From Allium sativum (lineage: Eukaryota > Streptophyta > Magnoliopsida > Asparagales > Amaryllidaceae): 64,000 bases of DNA. The stretch spans positions 323,735,956 to 323,799,955 of the forward strand of contig CM060922.1 of the NCBI GenBank assembly GCA_030737875.1. Direction: 5' to 3'. The notes beneath the pieces were generated by a model that was not told where the DNA came from, made no database searches, and was given only the letters and a program-made list of their open reading frames with translations. Each line of letters starts with the position of its first letter. The first letter of the stretch is position 1. This document shows positions 24,121 through 37,288 of this stretch, in pieces. The translations under genes were made by a program, and so were the position numbers.

Positions 24121-27100
24121 TTGAAGATTAAGCGATTACCTTGGCTTATGAATTCTGGTCGATGGTGGGGAATCACAATGTCGATAGGGACTCTAAAATG
24201 CTCGAATACGATTAATTGGCACGGTATGTTTTAAAAGAGGGTAAATGGAATGATTTTACCCAAAATATATTTTGATATAAAGAAAGTATATATATTGAAA
24301 TTATTATAGTATATTGGATGTGTTGGTTGTTATTATAATCGAATAAGTTAATAATTGAGATGGCTATAAATACCCAATCATAAGTTGTGGAAGAGTAATA
24401 TCTAAAATCAGATAAATTAATTCTGAATTTAAACTAGAAGTGAAATTAAATTTTTAGGGAAGTTTGAAAAGGCGTTGTAAATGGATTCAGGATTCAAAAT
24501 ATATGGAAATTCAAAGATCCTAGGGAAAATTTTAAAATATTTTCAAAGCAATGTGATGTATATTTTGAAGTAATTTCAAAAATGGAAGTGTTTGAAAAAG
24601 AGTTTTGAAATAATATAGTATTGAACTCACTTCGATCACTGGAAAATAATTCTGATGATGACGGTCGCATCATCAGTGTCATTTTCGAGTTTTTGAGTGA
24701 TGAATTACTACAAAAAGATTTTGTTTTTTGAATTTTTTTGAGAAAATAAGTTGTAGGAAATTCAAATGTTTTGAATTTTTATTATAATATATGATTTCAA
24801 ACTTAAAAAAAGAAAAAAAAAGAATTTGAACGTAAAGAAATGGGACTAGTTGTAGAACGGAATGGGAAGAAACTTTACGGGAGCATGAATCATTTTAGAG
24901 AAGAAAAAGAGGTACTGGGACGGGCACAAGAAGATGGGCCAGGAAGAAAATAAAAGGTTAAGCCCACATTAGAAATTAAATTAAGTTATTTAACATAAAA
25001 TAGTATATAACTTGTAAATTTAATATCTCGATCATATCATATCAGAATTTCGAACAGTCAGTCATGTTGGAATCATAGAGGCGTTTGCTACGCAACGAAA
25101 CTGATTTGGAATGAATTGAAGCTCATTGCAAATTATGGCAGAATAAAATGTCTATCCGAATCAACGACAGTTTATCATTATTCAACGATAAATGTCCAAG
25201 GTGAGTAAACTCACTAACTCTGATCAGTTCTATAATTTCATAAACGTTAATAAATATTTACAAATGACAATTGATTGTTGTGTGATGGTTGTTTGGAAGA
25301 ATTGCTTATTAGTTGGTCGAAATTTTAGATATAGTTATATATACAAACTGCTAGTTAAATATTAATCACATTTATTATATTATTTCATATTGATAAGAAA
25401 TCAGCGCTATTATGCTGATTAACATCTATGGATGCAGGAAAATAGGTTGGAGGGATCCAACTGGATTCCTCAACAATTATATTTTTGTTTTTCATATATT
25501 ACATTATATGATGTGACAAATAATCTATGGTTGATTATTGTGAGTGTCTGGAATGTTTTGAATAACACCGACCTTGAAACGATTTGTATTTAAATACCGT
25601 GAGATATGTAAGAAGAGAATTCGAGTTTTAAAAAAGGGAAAAATCTGTATTTTAAATAGAAATTGCATTTCGAGTGAGCTATATATAATAAATTGTTTTA
25701 ATCATAATAAAAAAGTAGTTTGATTTATCAACGATATTTTTAATGGAATAAAATAATTATTATAAAATAATCCGTGAATGTTAATTTAAAAATGGGTAAT
25801 GGAAAGGGAAATTATTGAATTTATTTCGAGGTTCAAAATGTGAGTATGAATTGAATAAAACTATAAGGATTTGTAATTATAATTCGACAATGTCGAATAA
25901 TAATTTTTAGAAATTTTATATTGTATAATTTGGAAATTTACAAGATAATCAGTATTGGGTTATAACTATTAATTTAATTATAACCGAATATGTATTCGAG
26001 GTCTAGTTATAACTTATAATATAATATGAAGTATGAATTTATAAAATAAATAGATAGATGGTATTTTAAACTCAAATGATATTTTCTATTTAATCAAGTT
26101 TGGTTTAATAAAACAAGTCCAGATATCAATAGAGAAATATAATTCACATTTTAAAATAAATAGTGATTTAGAAGCAAGCACTTTATAGATTAAATGGTTT
26201 ATAAAAGGGAATTGATGAAAATTTGAAGTGATAAATTCAAACATGAATTTAGAAATCAAGTTAACCTGAAACGGTGAGTTTATTCCGATGTTCGGTTGTT
26301 TAGAGTATTCAATAGTGAGTTATATGTTGGAATTCGATTCTATCGAATTTAGGAAAGTACCATTTACTTTCTGGTTATAATCAAGATTTAATTATTCATC
26401 TAATTAATTAATTATTATTTTATTTATTCAAATAAAAGTTACATTTTGAAATTAAATATTTCAAAAAGCAGAGATTATAACGTTATGGTTATAATCAAAG
26501 ATTTTCGTAAAGAAGTGGATTCGTAAACTTAATAGAGAGTTGTGTAAACATTTTGTAAATAAGAAATTAAGAAATGGAGTTAAGAACATTAGAAACGAAC
26601 TGGAAAGTAGTTATGTTGAATACTTGTCTGAGTATCGATCTGATGTTGGTTTCGGCCTTCGGGGTTTTTACTTAAGGAATTGTTCTCTTACTAGTTTACG
26701 GCTTGGGACTGACGGTTGTGGAAGGTTAATGATGTTTGAATGAGAAATGGAAATGTTTTCCAAATGTAATTAGTGTATATTTTCTAGACATAGAAAATAA
26801 GAAATTGTGGATATGGAAATGTTTTTCCGTGAATCGTGAGAGACTAAAGGGTTTAGAAAATATGGAAAATGGGAGTTTAAGGAATAAATAAATTATTGAT
26901 AAATTAATTTAAAGGGTCTGAATGTTGATTAATGATTGATCGTTGTAATTTCCGTTAGGAAATATGAACGTTGTTTGTATGTATGTTTTCCTTTGATAGC
27001 TAAATAACCGGCTATCAAAGATTTGACCATTTTCCGTTGTCAATACGAAGAGACCGAGATTAGATTTATTATCTGAAAACCACTATGTATGGTTATTAGC

Positions 27101-28357
27101 ATTACGAATCAAATATGATGAAGATGATTGAAGACGGAGTTTGTGCAAGGGTTATTTTGGCGATCCTAGGTAGAAATTGCCTAAGATAGATTTACAGAAT
27201 AGTGCCTTCGGTTTGTCCAGTCTTAGGACAACTTGTATGGATAAATGTCTGACAGAGTATATCTAATAGATCGCGTAAGTTGATCTCTTCAAATGTATTT
27301 ACGTTGGTGGAGGAGGAATTCGTTTCTCTTAGCTTTATACCTACGGTATTTTTGGAGAAATCAATTTGTGATTTGGCGGGTATGATGATGTGGCATTTAA
27401 AGTAAATAAAGATGTGATCTGAGTAATGGTACGATATGACCTCAAGCCTTATCAACCGGGAAATGACAAAAATCGGGCAGGCAACTTGGCCAAGTGGATC
27501 GCACCTAATTAGGGTATATTTTCATCATCTATATAATATTCATAATTGTTACTTATTTCTCTTCTGTATCTCCCGTGAACGGTTACATTGGTATACAACC
27601 CGTAAAGTGATAAAATATTCAGAACATTCAAGCGAAATGAATGGCCGGTCATGTGTGGCCGAGTTACAAGATGTTCTTGTTGAACTCCAGTGTATCACTT
27701 CTAGAGTACACTGATCGGAAGGTGGTTCCATACCTTGTCATAATTGGAAATCCATTACCCAATAAGAGCCCGCGTTTTTGATTGATATTATATATGTAGA
27801 GCGTGAGATGAAAGTGTCCTGCTAGATTGTTATTTACTTGATTTAGACATTATTATAATATCAGAAAATATTGATATTAAGAAATATTTTGGGTTATCAT
27901 AAGATAAAAACCGTCTGTGTTTATGTGTGGATCGGTCTTCGGTTATCATTTCTTTTAAAAGGATTTTAAATGTTAAACCAAGTGATTAGAGTTTACTCAC
28001 GCCTATCCCATGACTGACCCAGAGTTTATTTTGTTTTGTTTTCCCTAAACTCTTGGGTGCCCAAATTTGTATGGGCAGTCAAGTAGTCGGGATTTTACAG
28101 ATATACTTGGAGAAGCTTAGAGTAGGAGACTTCAATGTTAGTTACATATAGAGTATATTTCCGTTGTGATGTTATGTGTTATACTGGTATGTATATACAG
28201 TTATAGTTTTGTATTTCAAAAGTTGTTAATAATATATTTATTCGTTCCACTGTGAGATTCGTATCACTCTGATTTTGTTCTATTGTGATCTTCTTCTTCT
28301 ATTCTAATTTTCTTTCTTTCTATTTCTCACCCACTAACTTTTTTCTATTAATGGTCC

Positions 28358-28432
28358 GATATTTACTATGCTTGAATAGTCGACATGGTGTGTTGTGTCG
28401 ATTTTCAGGGTCCAAAATCCCGGTTCGTTACA
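28358..28432 (-). repeat. Right 75-bp terminal inverted repeat of A4
   Basis: Inverted partner of 24022-24096. It ends the insertion directly before the GGTGA duplication. Confidence 0.85.
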
Positions 28433-29707
28433 GGTGAGTCCTATGACTTTGGTCCATTCGATGAATAAACCTTCGGAATGGTCCTAATCTTTAACCACTT
28501 AAGACGTAAACCAGATAAAAAGAAAGTTAGCCACTTAAAACCTTCTCAAGGCGTAGTAAGTTTACCTATTTACACATAATATAGGTATATATATGTACAC
28601 TAGACCACTCACATTAAACCATCTACTTGTAGACGATGGATGTGCCGGACAGTTCTGGGCAGACTTCTATTACAAGCAGGCTTAACCTCATGCCATAGTG
28701 TACTAAATTAAATGGTCGATGGCACCCAGACTTCTCACATTAGCCAAACTCATTTGTGGTTGCTAGATTTGTCGGTTGGTTCTGGGAATATTTCTACCAC
28801 AAATGACGACTAACCTCGTGTTGTGTGTCATTATTAAATATATAAATAAGTCATTTTATATGCACACACAAGAAAAAAATTCAAGTGGGGAAATTTCACA
28901 TTTCTAACTTTGTTCGAACGTATTTATTACATCATTATTAAATTTGAACACGTTGATTACGCTATATAAATATAGTATTAAATTTGGACCATAAACGCTA
29001 AATTTTTGTTTTGGATGAAGAAATATTTTAACAGTGTAAATTGTCAATCCGATCCACAATAAAGGTATACAAGCGAATTCCCACATCAAACTACTAAATA
29101 CATGGCACAATTAATGATAATAGTAACGGGAAAATTAACAACATAACTATCAAAACTTGTATTCCTAGGCTTGTTAGAACAATTCAGGAAATGAATTCAA
29201 AATAAGGTGTTAATCACATATATACATACATATTTAACATATATACATATATATACACATATATGTACACATATATACATAAACATTTATTTAATCTAAT
29301 TTACCCTTTTCTATGTCGTACATAAAACCGTTAACATTTGATTTGTTTCAAATTTGAATATGTACAAATTATCGATTTTATAATGGAAATCAAAACCTAT
29401 TCAAATAGTAAAACCAAATCAAATTCCAATCTTCTTACATCACAAACACTTTTAAATAAAAGAGATAAATCAAACTAAATAAAAGTGAATCACCAAACTA
29501 GTCTTCATACATAACCCAAACGATTCACAAATCCAAACATTGATTGACAACTTTGCGAGGTATGTATAAAAATAAGAGAATTTGGGGTTTATAACATGAT
29601 GTTATCGTGAAACCAACCGAGATTTTGGAGAAGATACAATATTGATTTGAATGTTGAAATCATCGTTCTTCGATTCTACTAAAAATATATATAAGATAAT
29701 CGTATAG

Positions 29708-30822
29708 TGTTACTACCAAAATCAACATTGAAGAAAGCTGACAGTGAAGGGGTATCGGATGACCGAAAGTTCGTGGAGGGCTCAATAAAAAGTCAGGACA
29801 AACAATGTGAAGAAAAAGAGCTGGAAGACATAATCCGAAAGATAGTATCAACCGTAACCTTTTTTCATTCCCCCTAAAGGGAAAGGTTATAAAGGACTAA
29901 AGAGTAAAAACGGCAAGACCCCTCCACCATAGTCAGTCCGATAGGACTCTTTCGGCATCATTTGCCCAATGAAAGGCTTCAGGTAAAGAACCACAAGGAA
30001 CTAAGGAAATCAGAAGAAACAAACTCGACAGATGATCTTCAATAACAACCTGTCCAAATACTGACACACCCAAAGGCGAAAGCACTAAATTAAAGGAGCA
30101 CGAGGCTACATGGAACCAATCTCCGGAGCACCTACCACCTGGACACCGAAAGGATGGAGCCACAAATAATAGGATTAACGTCGGAAAGCCATCCCTTGAG
30201 AATCTAGGCTACCACAAAAAAACCCTACCAGAAGGCCAACCGAGACCCCAGCGGATACACAGGCTACCCATACTAATTCACTTAGTACCGAAAGCTGTGA
30301 CGGTTTCAAACCGGTAGATATCAACATACACCACGAGGCCCTGTCTCCCCACGTATTCACGATAAAGCCGAAAGCCTACATCTAAAAGCTCATGACCGCA
30401 ATCCTACATTTGCGAGCCATTTTCAGAGATTTAAGTACCGTTCAGGAGTCGTGACCGATGCACCGAAAGCGACCAAAGGACCCTCGCCTGAGGCCAAGAA
30501 TAAAGCAACCGACAAGGATCCCTGCGGGCGCACTGAACCACCGGCGGAAGGGGTCCTGAACCATTATAAATAGGGCCCCAGATACCGCATTGGGATGGGA
30601 CTTTTTCTTACTTTTTGTATCCTCGGAAATAGCTTAGAAAATCATCAATGGAGAATTCGTTCTCTACAATATCTATGCATTCTCATTAAAAGCTTAATAA
30701 AGGGAGAACTTCTTGATAAAAATTGCTCTGTAAGTGTGCCCATTTATTTCTTTAATTGTTCTCATTGCGATCTACTATCCATTCAACAGACGAGCTCATG
30801 TTACACTCGTCACGCCCTTAAA
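29708..30822 (+). repeat. Putative 5' LTR of element T
   Basis: Starts TGTTACTACC at an insertion junction in the B LTR. It contains a TATA box at 30565-30573, an AATAAA at 30696-30701 and a CTCTGTAAGT splice-donor-like site near 30727-30736. The right end is set by the primer-site candidate at 30823; no terminal CA is seen there, so the end is uncertain. Confidence 0.5.
30565..30573 (+). promoter_or_regulatory. TATA box of element T LTR
   Basis: TATAAATAG in a locally GC-richer context, about 130 bp upstream of AATAAA, a usual LTR arrangement. Confidence 0.6.
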
Positions 30823-30829
30823 TGGCGAC
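30823..30829 (+). other. Candidate primer binding site, tRNA-Arg type
   Basis: TGGCGAC equals the start of the tRNA-Arg-complementary site found in Tat/Ogre elements. The following bases do not continue the match, so this is tentative. Confidence 0.35.
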
Positions 30830-31016
30830 AGAATTCCATTCGCTGAGCCTAGATCCAATCTGGTAGATCATAGTAAGCCTACGACTAACAGCCTTAGCTT
30901 CCCAATCCATCACTAAAATAGAACGGGAAAGAGAAACAACCCACCTGATTTTCCCTTAAGATTTTCCCCATTGATCCATTTCCAGTGTTGACGAAAAATA
31001 TCGTTAAAATTTTCGT

Positions 31017-31084
31017 GCTGAAAGGAGGGCCTGAACCTCCGACCTTGTGGTTAATAGCCACAAATCTACCTGAGCTGTTCCGTC
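31017..31084 (-). pseudogene. tRNA-Asn-like pseudogene
   Basis: On the minus strand the 68 bases match nuclear plant tRNA-Asn: GGAACAGCTCAG (A box region), GTGGCTATTAACCAC (anticodon arm), AAGGTCGGAGGTTCAGGCCC (variable loop and T arm with B box) and CTCCTTTCAGC. The D loop is shortened by about five bases, the anticodon is ATT instead of GTT, and the acceptor stem pairs imperfectly, so it cannot be a working tRNA. It could equally be the head of a tRNA-derived SINE. It lies in the leader of element T. Confidence 0.75.
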
Positions 31085-31337
31085 TCGGATTGGACAAGCC
31101 TTGAAAAAGCAAAGTTATGAGCAAGAGACTCAGACGAAGGTTCTCAGGATCTCGAACGGATAAGTGGAGAACCACTAGCCATAGGTTGACGGAAGAGCAA
31201 GAGTTAAGGGCAGAGGCTTTATGAGCAATAAAGGGGGAAGAGGAAGATGGAACTACATGCCTGCGAAGCAGGGAATAGCAACTCTTCCTACATAGAACAA
31301 ACTGCGGCGTTCTCACCTACTGGATCTACAACAGAGG

Positions 31338-33300
31338 TGTAACAACCCGTAAATTATGGGCCAGTTTAAAATTTTTATTTTGGCAATTTTAGCGAATTTT
31401 GATTATTTAAAATGAATTATTTTAAATAATATCGACGAGAAATTTATTTCGAATATAATTCGACGTATATATTATATACGTCGTCGTTAGAATATAAATA
31501 TTTATTTATAATTATAAATAGAATTGAAGATGGCGCGGTAGTTCGAAAATTCGATTTCTAATTTCAAATGAATATACAGAATTCAATATAAGTTAGAATT
31601 GAACGAAACAAGAAATATTTGAATCTGTATAACTATATCTTTGTAACGAAGTTAACAAACTGAGATTTCATCTTAGAAATGATAAGATATGTCCAGTTTA
31701 AAATTAGAAATAGTCGCTGTGGAATTTATATATATTTTTATATATATAAGGCCCTTAAAAATAGCAATTTTGCAAATGACCTCGGATTTCGACGAAACCA
31801 CTTTTGTTGGGTCCGTGATGTCAAGTTACTGCTAGATTCCAAATTTCATAATTTTTCGAATCAATATGTGAGCGTGGCAAAGGAAAACGCGTTTTGACCA
31901 TTTCAGTTGATTTTAATCGACTGGAAATTGGCCATTTTTCTAACGGTCTCAGAATTCGACGAAACTAGTTTTGTTAGGACCGTATCGTCAATACGAAGCT
32001 AGAAAATATTTTTCTGGAATTTTTCTAGTTAGTATGTGACCCCGGTAATTTGAAATGTAAGTTTGAAATTCAATATAATGATTTAAATGTAAATTTAACG
32101 GAAACTGATTCAAACAGTCGAATCAGCTTGCGATACATATCCCATTGTGTTCGGAATGGGGGTAATATGCTATGGACGGCAGGCGGTGGACCTCGTTTCG
32201 AGGTCGTATGTAAAAGTCAACATTTTTACAAATTAAATTAAAAAAATATATATATATATATTATTTTAATTTCCTTTCCCCCCCCCCCCCCCTTTTTCTT
32301 CTTCGTTGGCCCCCTCCCTGATACATTCTTCAGGAAGACCCACGAAGACCCTGAACCGCCTCGTGAAGGCCACCTCCAGCGTCGCCTTCGGCATCACCTC
32401 CTTCACCGCCCACAGCGAACCCCCCCCCTTTCCTCCGACCAGCGAGTTCTCCGGCGACGAAAAGAAAAAACTTAGAAAATTTCGCTGTAAGTATTTTATT
32501 TTACTTTTATTTTAATTTTAAAGTCTAAAACTGATTGGGAGAAAAAAAAAAGATTAAAGGAAAAACTGAATTTATTTTCTTTTGAAAACTGATTTTTTTA
32601 TTAATGTTTAAAACTGAATTTATTTTCTTTTGAAAACTGATTTTTTTTAAAAGGGTTTTAAAAATGATTTTTGAAAAGAGATAAAACTGATTTTTGAAAA
32701 AGGTTTTAACTTTAAAAAGAAAATGGTTTGAACTTTAAAAAGAAAATGGTTTGAGCTTTAAAAAGAAAAAGATTTGATCTTTAAAATAGAAAAGCAAAAA
32801 GACGAGATTTTTGTTTAGAAGAAAAAGTAGGATTTTTAAAAATAGAAAAGATTGGTTTTTATAAAGATGAAGACTTTATTTTTTTTTTATAAAGGCGAAA
32901 ACTTTATTTTTATAAAAGCGAAAACTTTATTTTGTTATAAAGGCGAAAACCTTATTGTTAAAGTATGATTTTTATATATTGAACATCGAAGTAAAAATTC
33001 AATTTTTATATATTGAGAAGTGAAATAAAAATTCGATTTTTATATATTGAATAACGAAGTCAAAATTCGATTTTTACATATGTAGTGAAAGCGGACAACG
33101 AAGATGACGAAGATGTGATAGCGATGAAGATTTCTATCAATGAAGTGCCGTGGAGCTAGGATAGCTTTATGTGAGAATTTCTCACCTTTCAATTTTATTT
33201 CTAGTTATATATATATATACTAGGATGCAGACGGTGCTTAGTAGCACCCGACACAATCGTCCACAGACCATGGACTTGTTTGTTTGGCTGTTTGGTGATT
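31338..33300 (+). repeat. A1: first 1.96 kb of 5' LTR
   Basis: Matches the start of the A2 LTR at its beginning and 37391-38355 (3' LTR of A1) at its end. Homology to the forward LTR stops after 'ttggtgattga' at 33301, where the 3' copy continues 'ttgcgatattgg'. Confidence 0.88.
32338..32486 (+). other. GC-rich exon-like cassette of A1 with splice donor
   Basis: About 150 bp of GC-rich sequence, open in the plus frame with residues such as TKTLNRLVKATSSVAFGIT and TSFTAHSE. It ends in CGCT followed by GTAAGT (donor GT at 32487). It stands about 1 kb inside the LTR, downstream of a TA-rich promoter-like stretch (32248-32265). The second copy, in the 3' LTR at 37393-37542, is nearly identical. 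It looks like a host exon fragment captured into the LTR and used as a leader exon; the source gene is not recognised. Confidence 0.6.
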
Positions 33301-34253
33301 GAAAGAAGAAAAAGGGGGGGAAAAGGAAATTAAAATAATAATTTTTTTTTTAATTTAATTTGTAAAAATGTTGACTTTTACATACGACCTCGAAACGAGG
33401 TCCACCGCCTGCCGTCCATAGCGTATTACCCCCATTCCGAACACAATGGGATATGTATCGCAAGCTGATTCGACTGTTTGAATCAGTTTCCGTTAAATTT
33501 ACATTTAAATCATTATATTGAATTTCAAACGTACATTTCAAATTACCGGGGTCACATACTAACTAGAAAAATTCCAGAAAAATATTTTCTAGCTTCGTAT
33601 TGACGATACGGTCCTAACAAAACTAGTTTCGTCGAATTCTGAGACCGTTAGAAAAATGGCCAATTTCCAGTCGATTAAAATCAACTGAAATGGTCAAAAC
33701 GCGTTTTCCTTTGCCACGCTCACATATTGATTCGAAAAATTATGAAATTTGGAATCTAGCAGTAACTTGACATCACAGACCCAACAAAAGTGGTTTCGTC
33801 GAAATCCGAGGTCATTTGCAAAATTGCTATTTTTAAGGGCTTTATATATATAAAAATATATATAAATTCCACAGCGACTATTTCTAATTTTAAACTGGAC
33901 ATATCTTATCATTTCTAAGATGAAATCTCAGTTTGTTAACTTCGTTACAAAGATATAGTTATACAGATTCAAATATTTCTTGTTTCGTTCAATTCTGACT
34001 TATATTGAATTCTGTATATTCATTTGAAATTAGAAATCGAATTTTCGAACTACCGCGCCATCTTCAATTCTATTTATAATTATAAATAAATATTTATATT
34101 CTAACGACGACGTATATAATATATACGTCGAATTATATTCGAAATAAATTTCTCGTCGATATTATTTAAAATAATTCATTTTAAATAATCAAAATTCGCT
34201 AAAATTGCCAAAATAAAAATTTTAAACTGGCCCAGAATTTACGGGTTGTTACA

Positions 34254-35284
34254 ATCTCCCCCACTTAAAACTTTTCGTCCCCGAAAAGGAACAAAGTCGA
34301 AAGTGGTTTGATTATTCAGCTCTACGATCGATCAGGCTTCCATTCTCCAACTCTTTAGTTTTTGAGAATTTTCAAAATTTCAAAAATTTGGCTAACACCC
34401 TAAATTTTTGAAAAATTTCGCCATAACCTCCCCTGCACCGGGAGCATCGGGGAATTTCAAATAGCTTCCCCGGTCCTTCAGATCTCAAAAAGAAAAAGAA
34501 AAAGCCAAGCGGCTAGCCAATAGGCTCATAAAATCATCATCACCCAAACAAAACAGGAAATTATGTAGTAAACATGTACCTATTTGTCGGGCAAACAAAT
34601 TTTATTCTCTGCTCTAGCCTCCTTGCTATGACCTGTTCAATGATATATATGTATATGCAAGCAAATGCGACCAATTTTCAATATAATCCAATATTTGGTT
34701 TAATTAGACATAATGGCTAAAAATTAGCAAACAAATAAACAAACAACACAAACATCAATCCATTAGTGAATTAGAGTTTCAAATTCATAATTTTGATACA
34801 TAGTCAAGAATCAGATTTTTGATGCCAAATCACAACAATAGGCCCTATCTAATTTTGGTTCTCACACCAGTCAATAGGAAATATATAGAAATCTCACTTT
34901 CGTCGCTCGAAAATAAATACTGGCGACAGTGCCCCATCACCAGAATTATTCCCGGGCACTAGAGTATGATTCTATATCTATCCAATATATTAAAATTTCG
35001 AATACACGTTTGCAAGACGCATATGCAAAATCTTTATATATCGGATTGTCCAAATCAATATAAATAAATGATCAAATACGAATAATTGATTTAAATTTTC
35101 AAAACAAAATTGGTTTTCATTTTAAAAAAATATACTCTTCACACTCGTCCTAGGATACTACTGATCCCATCTCTAACGAGTCATTCCCGTTGGATATTAC
35201 TAATCCAATATCTGATGAATTCTTTCGTAAGGTTCTAAGGTGTCTTGTTCTCTAAGCTTTGTAAACCAAAGCTCTGATACCACG
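34254..35284 (-). other. A1 internal region (1031 bp), non-coding
   Basis: Nearly identical to the A2 internal region (52199-53231), in reverse. The polypurine tract (CTCCCCCACTT on the plus strand) is at 34256-34266 and the primer site at 35271-35282. No gag, pol or other ORF is present. Confidence 0.9.
35271..35282 (-). other. Primer binding site of A1, tRNA-iMet type
   Basis: The minus strand reads TGGTATCAGAGC, two bases from the LTR end at 35285. Confidence 0.92.
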
Positions 35285-37288
35285 TGTAAAGACCCGCAAC
35301 TTCCCCGTAAAGGAAAGCGTCGGATAGTTCGAGAACAAACCACAGCAGAACGCATACAGAAGAACATTTCATTGTATATTACAACAATGCATCAGATTAC
35401 AAGAATATACAGAGTATAAATGAATATTACACAGAAATATCAGAGATTTAAATTACATTTAAATACATAGCAGCGGAAAATAATACAATGCACAACTAGA
35501 AGAGATATACGGATACAAAGCTTTCCGGATATCGTTCCAGCTGTAAACCAGGATCCTGTGAATATAAATCTGCAAAAACAAAAACTACTAGCTGCCCGTG
35601 TCAAAATAGGGGCACCCAGAGTTTAGGTTAAAACAATAAACTCCAGGTCAGTCATGTGACTGGTGTGAGAACTAAAACAGTTAATTTTTATTTTTAAAGT
35701 TAGGTAAATCAAGGGACCACGCCGTATAACACGGAACGGGTTTCCTCCCAAGAACACCAGTGCATAAAACAGCAGCACAATGCTAAATAAAGAAAAATGA
35801 AACTGTTATAAGACCCAGGTCCTATCACACAATGCAACGCAAGCCGGGGGATAGGGTTTTCCCTTATAACAGCCAAAGAATGCTTGATACGTTTAAAACA
35901 AATCATTTGATACTATTGTAAGTGCATATTGTATAAAACAACTTCAAATCATAAGTATCAATCATAGGCGGCATGAGCGCCCCATCCCACTATGTCGCCA
36001 TATATAGGATTACAACTAAAACCGCAAGATCACGTATTTGGAAATTGGATTTCCGTCTATGAACCGAGGCAAAAGATAGTCCTCAACCGATTCGAGACGC
36101 TCTAGCCCGCCCCTCAGGCACAGCCGCAACCGTACCTTGGATCGTCAGGGCCGGTCCACACGAAGTGGATTATAATGCCTGAACAATACGTTTCTCCGCC
36201 CTTTGGGGCGTAGGTGAGCCAACTAAATGACTCCATCGGTTCGAGAACGACCGATCAATCCGAGGCGCCTCGCAACAGCAACAACCACATAAGTCAAACT
36301 CGTCAGGGCGTGTAAAACCACTGACGCCACTTCTAGCTAGAAAGAAAACGCATGTCCCCCCTGAGGTCCGTCTCCCGTTTTTGGTTCATACCGGGTGTGA
36401 AACACGCGAATCAACGTTACACAAAGCTATGCCACAAAGGCCGTGCTTTGATCATCAACCACAAGACTTTGCTTTTCAACAGAAGCCTTGATCATTTGCA
36501 TCTTAGCATGCCACACAGGCAAACCATCCTATGCAACCGATATTAGTCACACAGAATGAAATCCGATGTCAGACACACAGTCCATTTACAAGTCCGTTCT
36601 GGGTCTGAACGAAACCGGAGGCACCTAGTACCCCGCATATCCATCGATCTCCAAGTACGTCTGGACGATCACTAACTGTTTCCATCTTCTTGGGTGTACA
36701 ACCCAATCAAGATCATCAGTTATCACCCAAACGACGTGAAGACCTCCGGTCTTCGACCATCGTCTTCATCTTCGACCTATCGTCGTATCAGTTATTCAGA
36801 ATGGGATAAACCCGGCCTTTCCGAATAACTCGCGTATATTTTAAATAAGTGTTACACAAACACAACATACGCCTCATTCCAATTCATCAGTCACTAACCA
36901 TAAATTAATCAAGAGAATAATTCCCCAAATATTAACCCCGAAGGCCGAAACCAACATCAGATCAATATCCAGAAAACCATTCTGCTTGGCTAACCGACAG
37001 TTAGTTTCTAAATTTTACGTTCAAATCTAATTAAAGATTTAACTATCGCCTGGAGCAAAACTGGTGATACTCCATTCTCGATCTTTTCAATCTAATTAAA
37101 GATTCATTAAAACTCCACTTAGTTTTAATCATTATCTGGGTTAAAGAATCAGTGTCATTTAAAACACGATTCACGATAAACCCAAAATCACATTCCATTA
37201 ATTATCGGGTTAAAGAACAAGTGTTATTTAAAACACTGTTCACGATAAACCCAAAAATCCATACCAATTCAATTCCAATTAAATATCG

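Larger units (their letters stand above)
24022..28432 (+). mobile_element. Rearranged family A-like element A4
   Basis: A 4411-bp insertion with perfect target duplication GGTGA (24017-24021, 28433-28437); the empty site is at 15536-15540. Parts align with family A in order: a primer-site-like TGGTATCAAAG at 24110, an internal stretch at 24610-24690 (gaagatgattctgatgat-type block), the GATGTTGGTTTCGGCCTTCG core at 26642-26664, and the 'ccatgactgacc..gggtgcccaaat' block at 27990-28080. No full-length LTR pair is present: the left LTR is only 87 bp (24022-24108) and the beginning of the right LTR cannot be found. No ORF of interest is present. Confidence 0.85.
14466..29707 (-). mobile_element. 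Decayed Ty3/gypsy element, family B, with nested insertions
   Basis: A full element in reverse orientation: 3' LTR 14466-17744, polypurine tract 17745-17764, pol and gag pseudogenes 18.1-22.42 kb, primer site 22633-22644, and 5' LTR from 22646. The domain order PR-RT-RNase H-INT is that of Ty3/gypsy. The 5' LTR is interrupted by a MITE, by element A4 and, at 29708, by element T. Its last roughly 0.85 kb should lie beyond T outside the window. Many stop codons and frame changes show that it is inactive. Differences between the two LTR starts are largely C-to-T, as expected of methylated DNA. Confidence 0.9.
22646..29707 (-). repeat. 5' LTR of family B, split by three insertions
   Basis: LTR sequence homologous to 14466-16891 is found in the pieces 22646-23293, 23588-24021 and 28433-29707. 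It is broken by a MITE and by element A4. At 29708 it stops abruptly, at the site corresponding to TATAG (16887-16891) in the 3' LTR, where element T starts. Confidence 0.88.
33302..37288 (-). repeat. A1: inverted block
   Basis: Read on the minus strand it runs: last about 2.0 kb of an LTR (37288-35285), primer site, internal region, polypurine tract, first 0.95 kb of an LTR (34253-33302). It therefore contains the natural order LTR end - internal - LTR start, flipped as a unit relative to the outer LTR ends. The left junction abuts a G8 run (33313-33320); the right junction is followed by about 100 bp of GC-rich sequence with a C17 run. Confidence 0.88.

Noticed and set aside
30894..31316. 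140-codon minus-strand open frame.
   Set aside because: It runs through the tRNA-Asn-like relic and the leader of element T; no protein motif is visible and it is opposite to gag.
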